Shown here: piece after piece, positions 15,466 to 24,281 of the stretch
Layout of the letters: every line of letters begins with the position of its first letter
Numbering within the stretch: the first letter of the stretch is position 1
NCBI GenBank assembly: GCA_937888775.1
Contig: CALAQT010000510.1
Span: 1 to 28,215 of the forward strand
Direction: 5' to 3'
Origin: an uncultured Actinomycetes bacterium
Lineage (GTDB): Bacteria; Actinomycetota; Thermoleophilia; Solirubrobacterales; Solirubrobacteraceae
Length of the DNA: 28,215 bases
Program-made: the position numbers and the translations under genes
The notes under the pieces: generated by a model
Told to the model about the DNA's origin: nothing
Databases searched by the model: none
The model's input: only the letters and a program-made list of their open reading frames with translations

Positions 15466-16724
15466 GCCCGGAACTACAGGTACTGGTCGCCCTTGACGGC
15501 GAAGTCGATCGAGGACTGGTGGAGGCGCTCGTCTCACGCGACCCTCGAGTGATAGTGCTGGATTATCTCGAGCTCGGGGGTCCTTCCTCCAGCGGGCTTG
15601 GGACCGGCGATGCCCTGATCGTCGCGGTCGCCGACTACACGGCTGCGGTTCGCGAATTCGTGATCTCGGCACACCGGCATCACCCCAACCGTCCGATCGT
15701 GCTCCTCTGCCCCAGTGGGATTGGCTATGTGGGCGACGCCTTTGCGATTGGCGTAGACGATGTCGTCGCCCTTCCCACCGATCCAGGCGTCGGCATCGAT
15801 CCTGCGCTGGCTCGACAGCTGATGTTCTCGCTGGAGAAGGCCGTGATGCGAAAGCGCGGGACCACGGAGAAGAAGTCAGAGGCGGTGCACAACGTGATCT
15901 GCGTGCTCGGCCTGAAGGGCGGGAGCGGCAAGACACTCACGTCAGTGAACCTTGCCGCCTCACTCGCCGATGCCGGCCACGGCGTCGTGCTGATGGATCT
16001 TGACCTCCAGTTTGGGGACGTAGCGCTGGCGATGGGTCTGACGCCGATGCGGACTATCTACGACCTAGTCCGGTCAGGTGGCTCGCTGGACGCCGGCAAG
16101 CTCGAGGATTTTCTGATGGAGCATTCATCGGGCGCTCGTGCCCTGCTCGCGCCGGTCCGGCCCGATCAGGCGGCGATGATCACGGTGCCGTTCCTCGGCG
16201 AGATCCAGCGCCTGCTCGGCGAGATGTTCGAGTTCGTCGTGATCGACACGCCGCCGAGCTTTGCGCCCGAGGTGATCAGCGCGATCGATGCGTCGACCGA
16301 CGTGCTGGTGGTAGCCATGCGCGACACGCTCTCGCTCAAGAACACCAAGCTGGGCCTCGAGACGCTCGAGCGCATGGAGTACGACCGCGGCCGCGTCAAG
16401 GTCCTGCTCAACCGCGCGAACACCAACGTGGGAATCGAGCGGGAGGATGTACTGGCGATCCTCGGCCGCGATGTCGACATCCTCGTTCCGAGCCACCGCG
16501 ACATCACGCGCTCGATCAACCAGGGCATCCCGATCGTCAGTCAGCGGGGCTCAGAGGCGGCGGGTGCGTTCCGAGAACTCGCCGACATGTACATCAAAGC
16601 CGCCGAAGGTCGAAAAGACCACCGTGCTCCTCCCGCCGTGATCGAGATCACGAGCGCGCGGAACAAGGACCAGGGTCGAGCCGAGCGCCAGTCGATCTTC
16701 CGTCGCGGTCGTAAGAGTGCCTGA
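15462..16724 (+). CDS. tadZ: Tad pilus localisation ATPase TadZ/CpaE
   Basis: This 420-residue protein carries an N-terminal receiver-like domain (about 1-125) without an obvious phosphorylation triad, then a ParA/MinD-type ATPase with a deviant Walker A, KGGSGKT at 152-158. The switch region is VLMDLDLQFGD and the Walker B region is FVVIDTPPS. TadZ proteins mark the pole or site at which the pilus machine is built. The C-terminal ~35 residues are basic (RRGRKSA end). ATG 15462 overlaps the cpaB stop; its own TGA shares one base with the ATG of tadA. Confidence 0.92.
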   Translation: MSPELQVLVALDGEVDRGLVEALVSRDPRVIVLDYLELGGPSSSGLGTGDALIVAVADYTAAVREFVISAHRHHPNRPIVLLCPSGIGYVGDAFAIGVDDVVALPTDPGVGIDPALARQLMFSLEKAVMRKRGTTEKKSEAVHNVICVLGLKGGSGKTLTSVNLAASLADAGHGVVLMDLDLQFGDVALAMGLTPMRTIYDLVRSGGSLDAGKLEDFLMEHSSGARALLAPVRPDQAAMITVPFLGEIQRLLGEMFEFVVIDTPPSFAPEVISAIDASTDVLVVAMRDTLSLKNTKLGLETLERMEYDRGRVKVLLNRANTNVGIEREDVLAILGRDVDILVPSHRDITRSINQGIPIVSQRGSEAAGAFRELADMYIKAAEGRKDHRAPPAVIEITSARNKDQGRAERQSIFRRGRKSA

Positions 16725-18079
16725 TGCAACTTCACGAGCGCCTGTCTCAGCGTCTGGAGGACGAGCCGATCGAGGGGTTCGCGCTCCCGTTCTCCGACAT
16801 GAAGAACCGGATTCATCTCCGCCTGATCGAGGATCTCGGGCGCCAGCTCTTCAATACCGAGCTCGATCCGGCGACCCTTCGCCAACGCGTCGAGGCCGAG
16901 CTGCGGGATCGCCTGGCCCTGGAGCCCGGAGTCTCGAGAGACGACCGGGAGCGGCTCGCCATCGAGCTGACGGCCGACATCCTCGGGCACGGTCCCTTGG
17001 AGCGGCTGCTTGAAGACGAGACGGTCACGGAGATCATGGTCAACGGGCCATTCGAGGTCTGGGTCGAGCGAGCGGGACGCCTACACAAGACCCCGGTGAG
17101 GTTCACCGACGACGGGCACCTGCAGCGCATCATCAGCAAGATGGTCGCGCAGGTCGGGCGGCGGATCGACGAGTCCTCACCGATGGTCGACGCGCGCTTG
17201 CCTGACGGCAGTCGTATCAACGCCACGATCCCGCCGCTCTCGCTGAGTGGGCCATTGCTGACGATCCGGAAGTTCGGCAAACAGCGTCTCGACATGGCCG
17301 GGCTGATCAAGAAGGACACACTCACTCCGGACACCGCCGATCTGCTCGGCCGCTGCGTGCAGGCTCGTCTCAACATCCTGATCTCCGGCGGAACCGGCTC
17401 GGGCAAGACGACGATGCTCAACGCCCTGTCCGCCTCGATTCCTGACAACGAGCGCATTCTCACGATCGAGGACGCCGCCGAGCTATACCTCAACCAGCGG
17501 CATGTGATCAGGCTCGAGGCGCGGCCCAGCAACATCGAGGGCGAGGGCGAGATCTCGATTCGCGACCTCGTCAAGAACTCCCTCCGGATGCGACCCGATC
17601 GGATCGTCGTGGGCGAGGTCCGTGGCCCCGAGGCGCTGGACATGCTCCAGGCCATGAACACTGGCCACGACGGCTCTCTCTCCACGCTGCATGCCAACAC
17701 TCCCCGCGACGCGCTGGCCCGCCTGGAGACGATGGTGATGATGGCTGGATACGATCTGCCGCTGCGCGCGATTCGCGAGCAGATCGCCTCGGCGATCGAC
17801 CTCTTGATCCAGGTCGAGCGCATGAATGACGGATCTCGGCGTGTCGTCGCGATCACCGAGGTTCAGCGGATGGAGTCCGACGTGATCACGCTGCAGGACC
17901 TCTACACCTTTCAGGTGGAGGCGGTCACGGCCACCGACCACATCATCGGGTCACTGAAGGCGACAGGTCTTCGCCCAACGTTCCTCGAGAAGTTCGAGCG
18001 TCGCGGCATCGAGCTACCGAGTGATCCCCCGGGCGCGAGCCGTCCGAGCATGCTCGGTGCCGGTGCAGGCCGTGGCTAG
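16724..18079 (+). CDS. tadA: Tad pilus assembly/secretion ATPase TadA/CpaF
   Basis: This 451-residue GspE-superfamily hexameric ATPase powers pilus extension, and in some systems retraction, from the cytoplasm. An N-terminal domain (1-200) includes TEIMVNGPFEVWVER, typical of CpaF. The P-loop is SGGTGSGKTT at 221-230, the Asp box ILTIEDAAEL, the Walker B RIVVGEVRG and the His box HDGSLSTLHAN. All catalytic boxes look intact. Stop and start with tadZ share one base (TGATG). The 3' end overlaps the start of the VWA-TadB gene. Confidence 0.95.
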   Translation: MQLHERLSQRLEDEPIEGFALPFSDMKNRIHLRLIEDLGRQLFNTELDPATLRQRVEAELRDRLALEPGVSRDDRERLAIELTADILGHGPLERLLEDETVTEIMVNGPFEVWVERAGRLHKTPVRFTDDGHLQRIISKMVAQVGRRIDESSPMVDARLPDGSRINATIPPLSLSGPLLTIRKFGKQRLDMAGLIKKDTLTPDTADLLGRCVQARLNILISGGTGSGKTTMLNALSASIPDNERILTIEDAAELYLNQRHVIRLEARPSNIEGEGEISIRDLVKNSLRMRPDRIVVGEVRGPEALDMLQAMNTGHDGSLSTLHANTPRDALARLETMVMMAGYDLPLRAIREQIASAIDLLIQVERMNDGSRRVVAITEVQRMESDVITLQDLYTFQVEAVTATDHIIGSLKATGLRPTFLEKFERRGIELPSDPPGASRPSMLGAGAGRG

Positions 18080-20351
18080 CCAGCGGCTTCCGGCACTCGC
18101 TCGGCGCGCGACGCTGGCGGCCGGAGTCGCGCTGCTGCTCATTGGACCGGCGGGAGCACACTCCGCGACGCCCGTGGCAACCGCTATTCCGCCCGCCGCC
18201 GCCACAACGGGCGCACGGGGGGCGAGCGGGCGCGTTGGCTCGAACAACTCACCGTTGACCTCGACGACCAGCTCCACGATTAGTACGACGGCGACGACGC
18301 CGAAGACCACTCCTGTCACGACGACGCAGACGAAGTCCACGACCACGCCCGCGACGCAAACCACGACGGCGGCGAAGCCGGCGCGAACCAACAAGACGGC
18401 CAAGCCACCGGCTCCCAAGCCAAGAGCGAAGAAGAAGCCGCAGCCGATCGGTGGCTGGCTTGGAAATGGAACCAGCTTCCCGAATCGCGCGCTTGTCATC
18501 ACGGTACCGCCGAGTTCGAATCTGAGCTTGGGCCGGGTCCACGTGACCGAAAACGGCATCGCCGTCTCGGGCCTTACGCTCACGCCGCTGAGCGCCGCAG
18601 GTTCCCGCGACCTCGGGATCGTGTTGGCGGTCGATGACAGCTCGAGCATGAGCGGGGCGCCGTTGGCCGACGTGATGGGCGCGGCACGGTCTCTGGCGCA
18701 GCAGCGAACCGCTGACGCGCAGCTCGGGATGGTCAGCTTCAACGCGAGCGCGAACTTGCTTCTGCCCTTGACGAGCAATACGCAGACGATCCGCACGCAG
18801 CTCGGCATGACGCCCGGAACCGGGACGAGCGCCAACGTGCCCGCCGCGATCGGCCTAGCGCTGGCGCAGCTGGCGAATGCCAAGGTTGCGGCGGGGGCGG
18901 TGATCGTCATCTCCGATGGCGTCGGCGCCCGGGACCCTGGCGGAACCCTCGAGCAGCAGGTGCAGGCCGCCCAGAGCGATGCCCACATACCGGTCTTCAC
19001 GGTGGGGCTGCAGGGCGGCTCCTCGACCGCGCTCTCGCTGCAGCAGCTGCAGCGGGTCTATCCGCCATCGCGGTTTCTTCGCTCAACGGTGGCCGAGCTT
19101 CCGCAGGTCCTGGCTTCGATCCGTTCCGCAGTGACGAACTCGTACGTGATCCGCTACCGCTCTAAGGCGCCCGCAGGCCGGCAGGTGACGGTCAGCGCCC
19201 ACGTAGATGGGCTTCCCGGGACGCTTGATCTGAGCTACTCGGCACCGACTGCGCCGAAGCCCGTTTCGCCCCCGGTTGCTCGGCACCCCTCGTCACGCCG
19301 TCCGCAAACGAGCCCCGTGCGCTCAGGGGTTCTCTCGCCGTGGCCTGACTTCGTCACGACTGCGGCGCCACTGCCGGTCACCAACCGGTCCTTCTGGGCG
19401 TCGGGATTGGCCGTGCTCGTTATCTCCGCGGGCTGCGCGCTGCTGCTCGCGCTCTCGGTTCTCTTCTTGGTGTATTGCCCTTCCAAGCAGACGGCCAGAA
19501 AGCGGGTGGGGAGCTATCTCCCGGGTGACGCGGAGTCCGATGAAGCGGGCGACCAGCAGACGCCGGTGTCGAGAGGCCCGCTGGCGAAGCTCGCGCAGGG
19601 TGGCCGGTGGTGGCTCCCCTTCGTAGAGAATGTCGCGGTTGCGCGTGGGGCTCACACTCCCATCTCGCTGGTAAAACGAGCGGCCGTCTGTGGCCTGCTC
19701 GGCGCTGTTTTCCTGCTTCTGGTGATCGGTTCGCCGCTCCTGGCGCTGCTGCCATTGCTGGCCTGGCCGTTCGGGCTGCGGATGCTGATCAACCGAGCCG
19801 CCCGCAAGCAACGGGAGCGTTTCAGGGATCTGCTTCCCCTGCACCTGCAGGATCTCGCCGGCGCGATGCGAGCCGGACGGAGCGTCGTCGGCGCGATCGC
19901 CTCCGTGGCTGACGGTGCCGATGAGCCGATCCGCAGCGAGTTGGAGCGCGCAGTCAGAGATGAGCAGCTGGGCCGTCCGCTCGATGAGTCCCTGGATGCG
20001 GTCGCCGAGCGGATGCAGGCCACGGACATGGAGCAGGTCGCTCTGATCGCCCGGCTGAATCGCCGCTCGGGCTCGAACGTCGCCGAGGCGCTCGAACGCG
20101 TGGCCGAAGGCGCACGAGAGCGCGCTGATCTGCGCCGGGAGATCAAGGCGCTCACCGGTCAGGCGAAAATGTCGAGTCTGGTCCTGTCCGGGCTGCCGCC
20201 TCTGCTGCTCGTCGGGATCAGCTTCCTGGCCCCTGGTTACTCGCACCCACTGTTTCACACCACCTTGGGAATCGCACTCATCGGCGTCGCGAGTCTCATG
20301 GTCCTCGCCGGGTGGAAGGTAATGAGAAAGATCACTGAAATTGAGGTTTGA
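18072..20351 (+). CDS. Fusion of secreted von Willebrand factor A domain with TadB (GspF-type platform)
   Basis: This protein has 759 residues from GTG 18072; GTG 18021 is an alternative further inside tadA. Order: signal peptide or anchor (about 10-30), Ser/Thr/Pro/Lys-rich linker (about 35-125), VWA domain (about 175-365) with an intact MIDAS D-x-S-x-S in VDDSSSMSG (D188, S190, S192), TGTSANVP and VISDG, a second Pro-rich linker, a membrane helix (about 430-455), then a TadB/GspF domain (RFRDLLPLHLQDLAGAMRAGRS onward) with C-terminal helices. TadB alone is usually about 300 residues, so some 450 are extra. The VWA half should be outside and the platform half in the membrane next to TadA. 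The VWA could bind metal-dependently to a matrix or to pilus subunits. It is followed 3 bases later by tadC. Confidence 0.88.
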   Translation: MASQRLPALARRATLAAGVALLLIGPAGAHSATPVATAIPPAAATTGARGASGRVGSNNSPLTSTTSSTISTTATTPKTTPVTTTQTKSTTTPATQTTTAAKPARTNKTAKPPAPKPRAKKKPQPIGGWLGNGTSFPNRALVITVPPSSNLSLGRVHVTENGIAVSGLTLTPLSAAGSRDLGIVLAVDDSSSMSGAPLADVMGAARSLAQQRTADAQLGMVSFNASANLLLPLTSNTQTIRTQLGMTPGTGTSANVPAAIGLALAQLANAKVAAGAVIVISDGVGARDPGGTLEQQVQAAQSDAHIPVFTVGLQGGSSTALSLQQLQRVYPPSRFLRSTVAELPQVLASIRSAVTNSYVIRYRSKAPAGRQVTVSAHVDGLPGTLDLSYSAPTAPKPVSPPVARHPSSRRPQTSPVRSGVLSPWPDFVTTAAPLPVTNRSFWASGLAVLVISAGCALLLALSVLFLVYCPSKQTARKRVGSYLPGDAESDEAGDQQTPVSRGPLAKLAQGGRWWLPFVENVAVARGAHTPISLVKRAAVCGLLGAVFLLLVIGSPLLALLPLLAWPFGLRMLINRAARKQRERFRDLLPLHLQDLAGAMRAGRSVVGAIASVADGADEPIRSELERAVRDEQLGRPLDESLDAVAERMQATDMEQVALIARLNRRSGSNVAEALERVAEGARERADLRREIKALTGQAKMSSLVLSGLPPLLLVGISFLAPGYSHPLFHTTLGIALIGVASLMVLAGWKVMRKITEIEV

Positions 20352-20354
20352 GCC

Positions 20355-21278
20355 ATGACTTTTCTGATAGGCGCGATCGGCGTCGTCCTGGTCGGTATCA
20401 CCGGACGTCTCGTCGTGCTGGCCGTCGTGCTGCCGAGACTTCGGATCAAGTCCCATCTGCGAGAGATCGCCGATTATGGCTTCGAAGATGGGGTGGTCCA
20501 GGTCCAAGGCAGCGCGGTCACACGGCTCAAGCAGACGATCCGCGCCACCGCCGAACGGTTGGGCCGCATGGCGATGGTGCGCATGCCGTCGCTCAAGGCC
20601 CTGACGTCAGGGGATCTGGCGGCCGCGGGCTTCTACGGCACCACTCCCGAGGTGATCCACGGTTACCGGGTGATGGCGGGCGTTGGCATCCCGCTGATCA
20701 TCCTGCTGCTGCAGGCCTCCGGCGGGAGCCTCTCGCCGACGACGCTCCTGCTCGTCGTGGCAACGGGGGTGGCCGGATGGCAGGTGCCGGCGTTCGTGAT
20801 CCGCAAGCGCGGCAGCGCGCGGCTCGATGAGATCGACCGGGGGCTTCCGGAGCTGAACGATCTGCTGATCGCCACCATCGAGGCCGGAATGGGCTTTGCC
20901 GCGTCTCTGGATCTGGTGGCAGCCCGCTTTCGGGGACCCCTTGGAGAAGAGTTGCGCCTGACGATGAAACAGCAGAGCCTCGGGATTTCGATCGGGCAGG
21001 CGCTCGAGGACATGGTCGAGCGCTGCGAGACCCCATCCGTCCGCGCCTTCGTGCGCACGGCCACCCGCGGTGAATCACTCGGAATGTCGATCGGGCCGAT
21101 CTTGCGCGAGCTCTCCACCGACATGCGCCGGCGGCGCCGGCAGGCGGCTCAGGAGAAGATGCAGAAAGCGCCGGTGAAGATGCTGTTTCCGCTGATGTTT
21201 CTGATCTTTCCGGCACTGATGATCGTGCTGATGTTCCCGGCTGCATACACGGTCATGCACAACGTCTCGGGCCTCTGA
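20355..21278 (+). CDS. tadC: Tad pilus platform protein TadC
   Basis: This 307-residue membrane protein has the GspF-type domain: an N-terminal helix, two mid helices (about 103-140), a cytoplasmic helical region (LPELNDLLIATIEAGMGF; LRLTMKQQSLG) and a C-terminal helix (MLFPLMFLIFPALMIVLM). With TadB it forms the inner-membrane platform on which TadA acts. ATG 20355 starts 3 bases after the VWA-TadB stop. It is the last gene of the cluster; 21 bases later a convergent gene ends, and only a weak CCGGT/ACCGG hairpin (21296-21311) is seen there. Confidence 0.92.
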   Translation: MTFLIGAIGVVLVGITGRLVVLAVVLPRLRIKSHLREIADYGFEDGVVQVQGSAVTRLKQTIRATAERLGRMAMVRMPSLKALTSGDLAAAGFYGTTPEVIHGYRVMAGVGIPLIILLLQASGGSLSPTTLLLVVATGVAGWQVPAFVIRKRGSARLDEIDRGLPELNDLLIATIEAGMGFAASLDLVAARFRGPLGEELRLTMKQQSLGISIGQALEDMVERCETPSVRAFVRTATRGESLGMSIGPILRELSTDMRRRRRQAAQEKMQKAPVKMLFPLMFLIFPALMIVLMFPAAYTVMHNVSGL

Positions 21279-21299
21279 TCTCGGAAACGGGATCGCCGG

Positions 21300-22547
21300 T
21301 CAGGCCACCGGGTCCATGGATGCAGCGGCCGATCGCGGCCCGCCGGCGGGCCGTGTCCCGCGCCGTATCCGGAGCTCGCGACCGTGAGAGCTGGTGAAGC
21401 AGATCCGAGCGGCGACGATGGCTTCGAGCGCCAGGTACACGACCGGCAACCAGATGTCATGCGCTGCGGCCAAGTTCGATCCATGGGGCCCACCGGGAGC
21501 CACAACCACGGAGAGGACGGTGAAGATCGGTGCGCCGAGGGGGACGAACCAGAGAGCGGAAAGCCTAGGCGAGTACAGCGCGATCGGAACAAACAGCAGC
21601 ACTAGGTAGTGATCCCAGACGATCGGGGTTCCGGTGAGTGCCGCCAGGATCGCCAGAGAAAAGGCGACACTGTCTCCGTCCGGCCGCCTCGACAGGCGCC
21701 AGGCCAGCCCCAGCAGCCCCGCCGCGGCGCTCAGTGCCAGCGCGCTGGCGATCCCGGGAGAGAACCCGATGGCGATCAGCACGGCGACCAGCGAGACCGC
21801 CCGCAGTTCCTGGATGAACGAGAGGTTCGCGAGCATCTGCGGGTATTGGGCGAGACCTTGCCAGCCGATGACCGCCCACGCCCCGAGGGTCACCAGGAGG
21901 GCCAGCGCGACCGCCAGCGCGAGCGCTTTGTAGCGTCGGGTGATCAGCAGCCAGACGCCCAGCGGCCAGGGAAAGATCTTCGCCACGACGATCGACGCCA
22001 CGGCGATGGCCGGTGGCCACAGACGCGATCGCCAGCGCCAGGACACGGCGAGGCCGAGCACGAGGAACGGTCCGAGTGCACCGAGAAAGAGACCGTGGAT
22101 GAACGGCCAGGAGAGGAGGGCAATAGCCGGGCAGCGCCAGTCCCGTACCCCCAGCAGGTGGAGCGCCAGCACCATCGCCGCTACCGAAAGCGCCGTGTAG
22201 ATCGCGCCGGCAAGCCACAACGGCAGCAGACTGAGCGGGATGATCGCGACGTTCGCCGGCGCGGGATACACAGGGATGGAGAAGACATGACGGGCGGTCT
22301 CGCCGATCGCGATGCCACCGGCCCGCATGATCGCCGCCTGGTGGGCGAGGAAGCCCGGCTGATATGGGTTATGGCCGTGGCGAATCGCGACCCCGGCGTT
22401 GTAGAGGCCGCCATGGAAGTCATACAGGATGCCTCCGCCGCCCTTGTCGAGCAGCGAGAGGACGAAGAATGGAACGCACCCGAGCAAGGCCGTGACGAGC
22501 ACGGCTCTCCATCCGAAGCTCAGCAGCGCACGGTGGCGCGTCGTCAT
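21300..22547 (-). CDS. GT87-like (DUF2029) polyprenyl-phosphate-mannose-type membrane glycosyltransferase
   Basis: This protein has 415 residues from ATG 22547, which follows GGGGGGC; ATG 22577 lacks a ribosome binding site. It is a multi-pass protein with the first extracytoplasmic loop reading YDFHGGLYNAGVAIRHGHNPYQP. The D-x-x-x-Y-x-A and NPY pattern is the hallmark of GT87/PimE-like GT-C mannosyltransferases, where the loop Asp is catalytic. Later FPWPLGVWLL and WDHYLVLLF also fit. It lies about 100 bases downstream of another GT-C-like gene on the same strand. Polyprenyl-phosphate sugars would be the donors; the acceptor is unknown. Confidence 0.83.
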   Translation of the reverse strand: MTTRHRALLSFGWRAVLVTALLGCVPFFVLSLLDKGGGGILYDFHGGLYNAGVAIRHGHNPYQPGFLAHQAAIMRAGGIAIGETARHVFSIPVYPAPANVAIIPLSLLPLWLAGAIYTALSVAAMVLALHLLGVRDWRCPAIALLSWPFIHGLFLGALGPFLVLGLAVSWRWRSRLWPPAIAVASIVVAKIFPWPLGVWLLITRRYKALALAVALALLVTLGAWAVIGWQGLAQYPQMLANLSFIQELRAVSLVAVLIAIGFSPGIASALALSAAAGLLGLAWRLSRRPDGDSVAFSLAILAALTGTPIVWDHYLVLLFVPIALYSPRLSALWFVPLGAPIFTVLSVVVAPGGPHGSNLAAAHDIWLPVVYLALEAIVAARICFTSSHGRELRIRRGTRPAGGPRSAAASMDPVA

Positions 22548-22647
22548 TGATAAGCCCCCCGCGCGGAACACGGTCATCGGGAGCGCGAGCGGGGCACGGA
22601 ATTGCGCTCTTGCTGGGCGGGGTGGCGCAGTCTGGCGAGCATGCGCG

Positions 22648-24177
22648 TCAAGCCGCCGCCCGCGCGGTGCGCAGAAGCACCATCCGCTCGCCGTCGTTGT
22701 AGAGGATGCGGCGACCTGGCTCGGCCAGGAATCCTTTTACGGCCCTGGGGTCGTACTTCCGGTCCAGCACGAGCAGTCGAAAGCCGCGTGCCCCCTGCTT
22801 CCATCTGGTTCCGAGCGCCGCGAACACGCGATCAACGCGGTCGATCTGGCGAGGGGTCAGCAGCTCGTAGCGAGCGTCGTTGGCGATCCGGCCTGCGAGC
22901 GCGGGGTCGCGCCAGAGCAGCCAGTCGGCGAAGCGGCCGTCGGTGAGCACGTGCAGCGACGGGATCCGTTGCGTCGCCCGCTCGACCGCGGTGAGCACCT
23001 TCGTGCGCTGGTATTGCAGCTCGATGCTGGAGGCGGGCCGCAGCAGCGTCGCCGCGATCGCGATGAGGACGGCCGCGGCCGCCGCGCCCACGAGCACGGC
23101 GTTGACCGCGGCCCGCCGATGGTCAGCCGGCCGGCGGTCGGCGTCGGCCCTGATCGGGAGCGAGAGCGGCACGACCATCATCGTGAACAGGCCGAAGAAG
23201 ACGGCGTTTCTCACCGCCGAGATGGTCGCGGCGGCGAGGGCCAGGAGTGCGAGCCGCTCCCACAGGGTGGTCCTCGACGCGCTGCGCCCGAACGACCACA
23301 CGGCAATGCCGGCCAATACGAAGAACGCCGCGGCGGTCGTGGGAACCGAGGTGATCGGCTGCCACTCGGTCACGGCCCGGCGCAGCGTGCTGCCGAGCAG
23401 CGTGGTCCGGTAGTAGCCGATGATGCTCAGCCCGTAAGGCGTCAGCAGGATCGAGATCGGGGCCCCGAGGCTGAGAAGCAGTGGCCGTTTCCACGCGTTC
23501 ACCGAGCGAGCGAGCGCGTGCCTGCGCTCCCAGGCCATCGCGATACCGCGCAGCGCCACGAGCATCGCGCCCAACGTGACCGTTCCGTGCAGGTTCGCCC
23601 ACAGCACCAGGACCGGGAGGCACCAGTAGACCCGGCGGCTGCTGCAACGAGCGTCGGTGACGAGCAGGTAGACGAGCCCTACGAACAGCGGCATAGCGAA
23701 CTCCTGGGTGCGGACCTCTCGCGAGGGCGCCACCAGGGCGATCGACAGCGGGAGCGTCAGCAGAACTGCCTTGAACGGCGCTCCGAGGTGGCGCGCGGCG
23801 GCCACCGACGCGGCGAAGCTGGTGGTGAACAGGCCGACGTTGACGAGCCCCAGCAGACCGAGGCCGCCGATCAGGTAGATCGCGTAGCCGGCCAGCTGGG
23901 AGAGCCATTGCTGATCGACCCAGGGAGCCCCGTGGGCGAGCAGGGTAAGTGTCTCGTTGTGCGGGATGCCGTACAGCCACACCTGGCGCCCCGTCATCAG
24001 CTCCAGCCAGCTGTCGACGCTGAACTCGCCGGCAATGTTGGCCAGCAGCGCGGCGGCTAGGACCAGTAGAACGACGCCCAGTAGGAGATCGGAGCCCCGT
24101 TGCGCGAAGACCGCCGGCAGTCCGCCGCGCCTTGCCTCTACGGGCGCGGACTCGCGCGGGTACGCCAGTGAGGCCAT
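22648..24177 (-). CDS. Polytopic membrane protein, GT-C-like, paralogue of the divergent gene
   Basis: This protein has 509 residues from ATG 24177; a TTG at 24261 would run through the operator box and is rejected. After an N-terminal helix comes SVDSWLELMTGRQVW, then HGAPWVDQQWLSQ, SREVRTQEFAM and LWANLHGTVTLG, followed by many helices and a soluble C-terminal domain of about 110 residues (VLTDGRFADWLLW). W-x-N-x-HG after an R-x-Q-x-F helix is frequent in bacterial GT-C-fold membrane proteins of unknown acceptor. It is divergent from the gene at 24282, which shares the same landmarks, with a 104-base promoter region between them. The function is probably lipid-linked sugar transfer, but no reaction can be assigned. 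Confidence 0.72.
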   Translation of the reverse strand: MASLAYPRESAPVEARRGGLPAVFAQRGSDLLLGVVLLVLAAALLANIAGEFSVDSWLELMTGRQVWLYGIPHNETLTLLAHGAPWVDQQWLSQLAGYAIYLIGGLGLLGLVNVGLFTTSFAASVAAARHLGAPFKAVLLTLPLSIALVAPSREVRTQEFAMPLFVGLVYLLVTDARCSSRRVYWCLPVLVLWANLHGTVTLGAMLVALRGIAMAWERRHALARSVNAWKRPLLLSLGAPISILLTPYGLSIIGYYRTTLLGSTLRRAVTEWQPITSVPTTAAAFFVLAGIAVWSFGRSASRTTLWERLALLALAAATISAVRNAVFFGLFTMMVVPLSLPIRADADRRPADHRRAAVNAVLVGAAAAAVLIAIAATLLRPASSIELQYQRTKVLTAVERATQRIPSLHVLTDGRFADWLLWRDPALAGRIANDARYELLTPRQIDRVDRVFAALGTRWKQGARGFRLLVLDRKYDPRAVKGFLAEPGRRILYNDGERMVLLRTARAAA

Positions 24178-24222
24178 GAGTTCTGATCGTCGGCAGGCGC
24201 AGGGGGCGCGATGCGACGATGC

Positions 24223-24239
24223 GTTAGGTCGACCTAGAC
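24223..24239. promoter_or_regulatory. GTCTAGGT box D in the divergent GT-C promoter, with adjacent half site
   Basis: On the minus strand this reads GTCTAGGTCGACCTAAC, with the core TAGGTCGACCTA (24225-24236) a perfect palindrome. It matches boxes A-C in spacing and sequence. A further half site GTCTAGG lies at 24244-24250 on the plus strand. Box D is 46 bases from the ATG at 24177 and 43 bases from the GTG at 24282, so it could control both genes. Confidence 0.68.
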
Positions 24240-24281
24240 GAAGGTCTAGGCGAGTCGGCAACCAGTCGGGCGATAGGTCCA

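Noticed and set aside
19323..20507. 394-codon minus-strand open frame opposite VWA-TadB and tadC
   Set aside because: It covers the TadB region in antisense and shows no motif; the plus-strand frame is clearly coding.
21296..21311. Bidirectional terminator between tadC and the GT87-like gene
   Set aside because: CCGGT/ACCGG gives only a 5-bp stem with no T tract on either side; too weak to call.
22429..24060. 543-codon plus-strand open frame across two minus-strand genes
   Set aside because: Composition is Arg/Gly/Gln-rich without motifs and it spans the gap between two well-supported membrane proteins; an antisense artefact of high GC.
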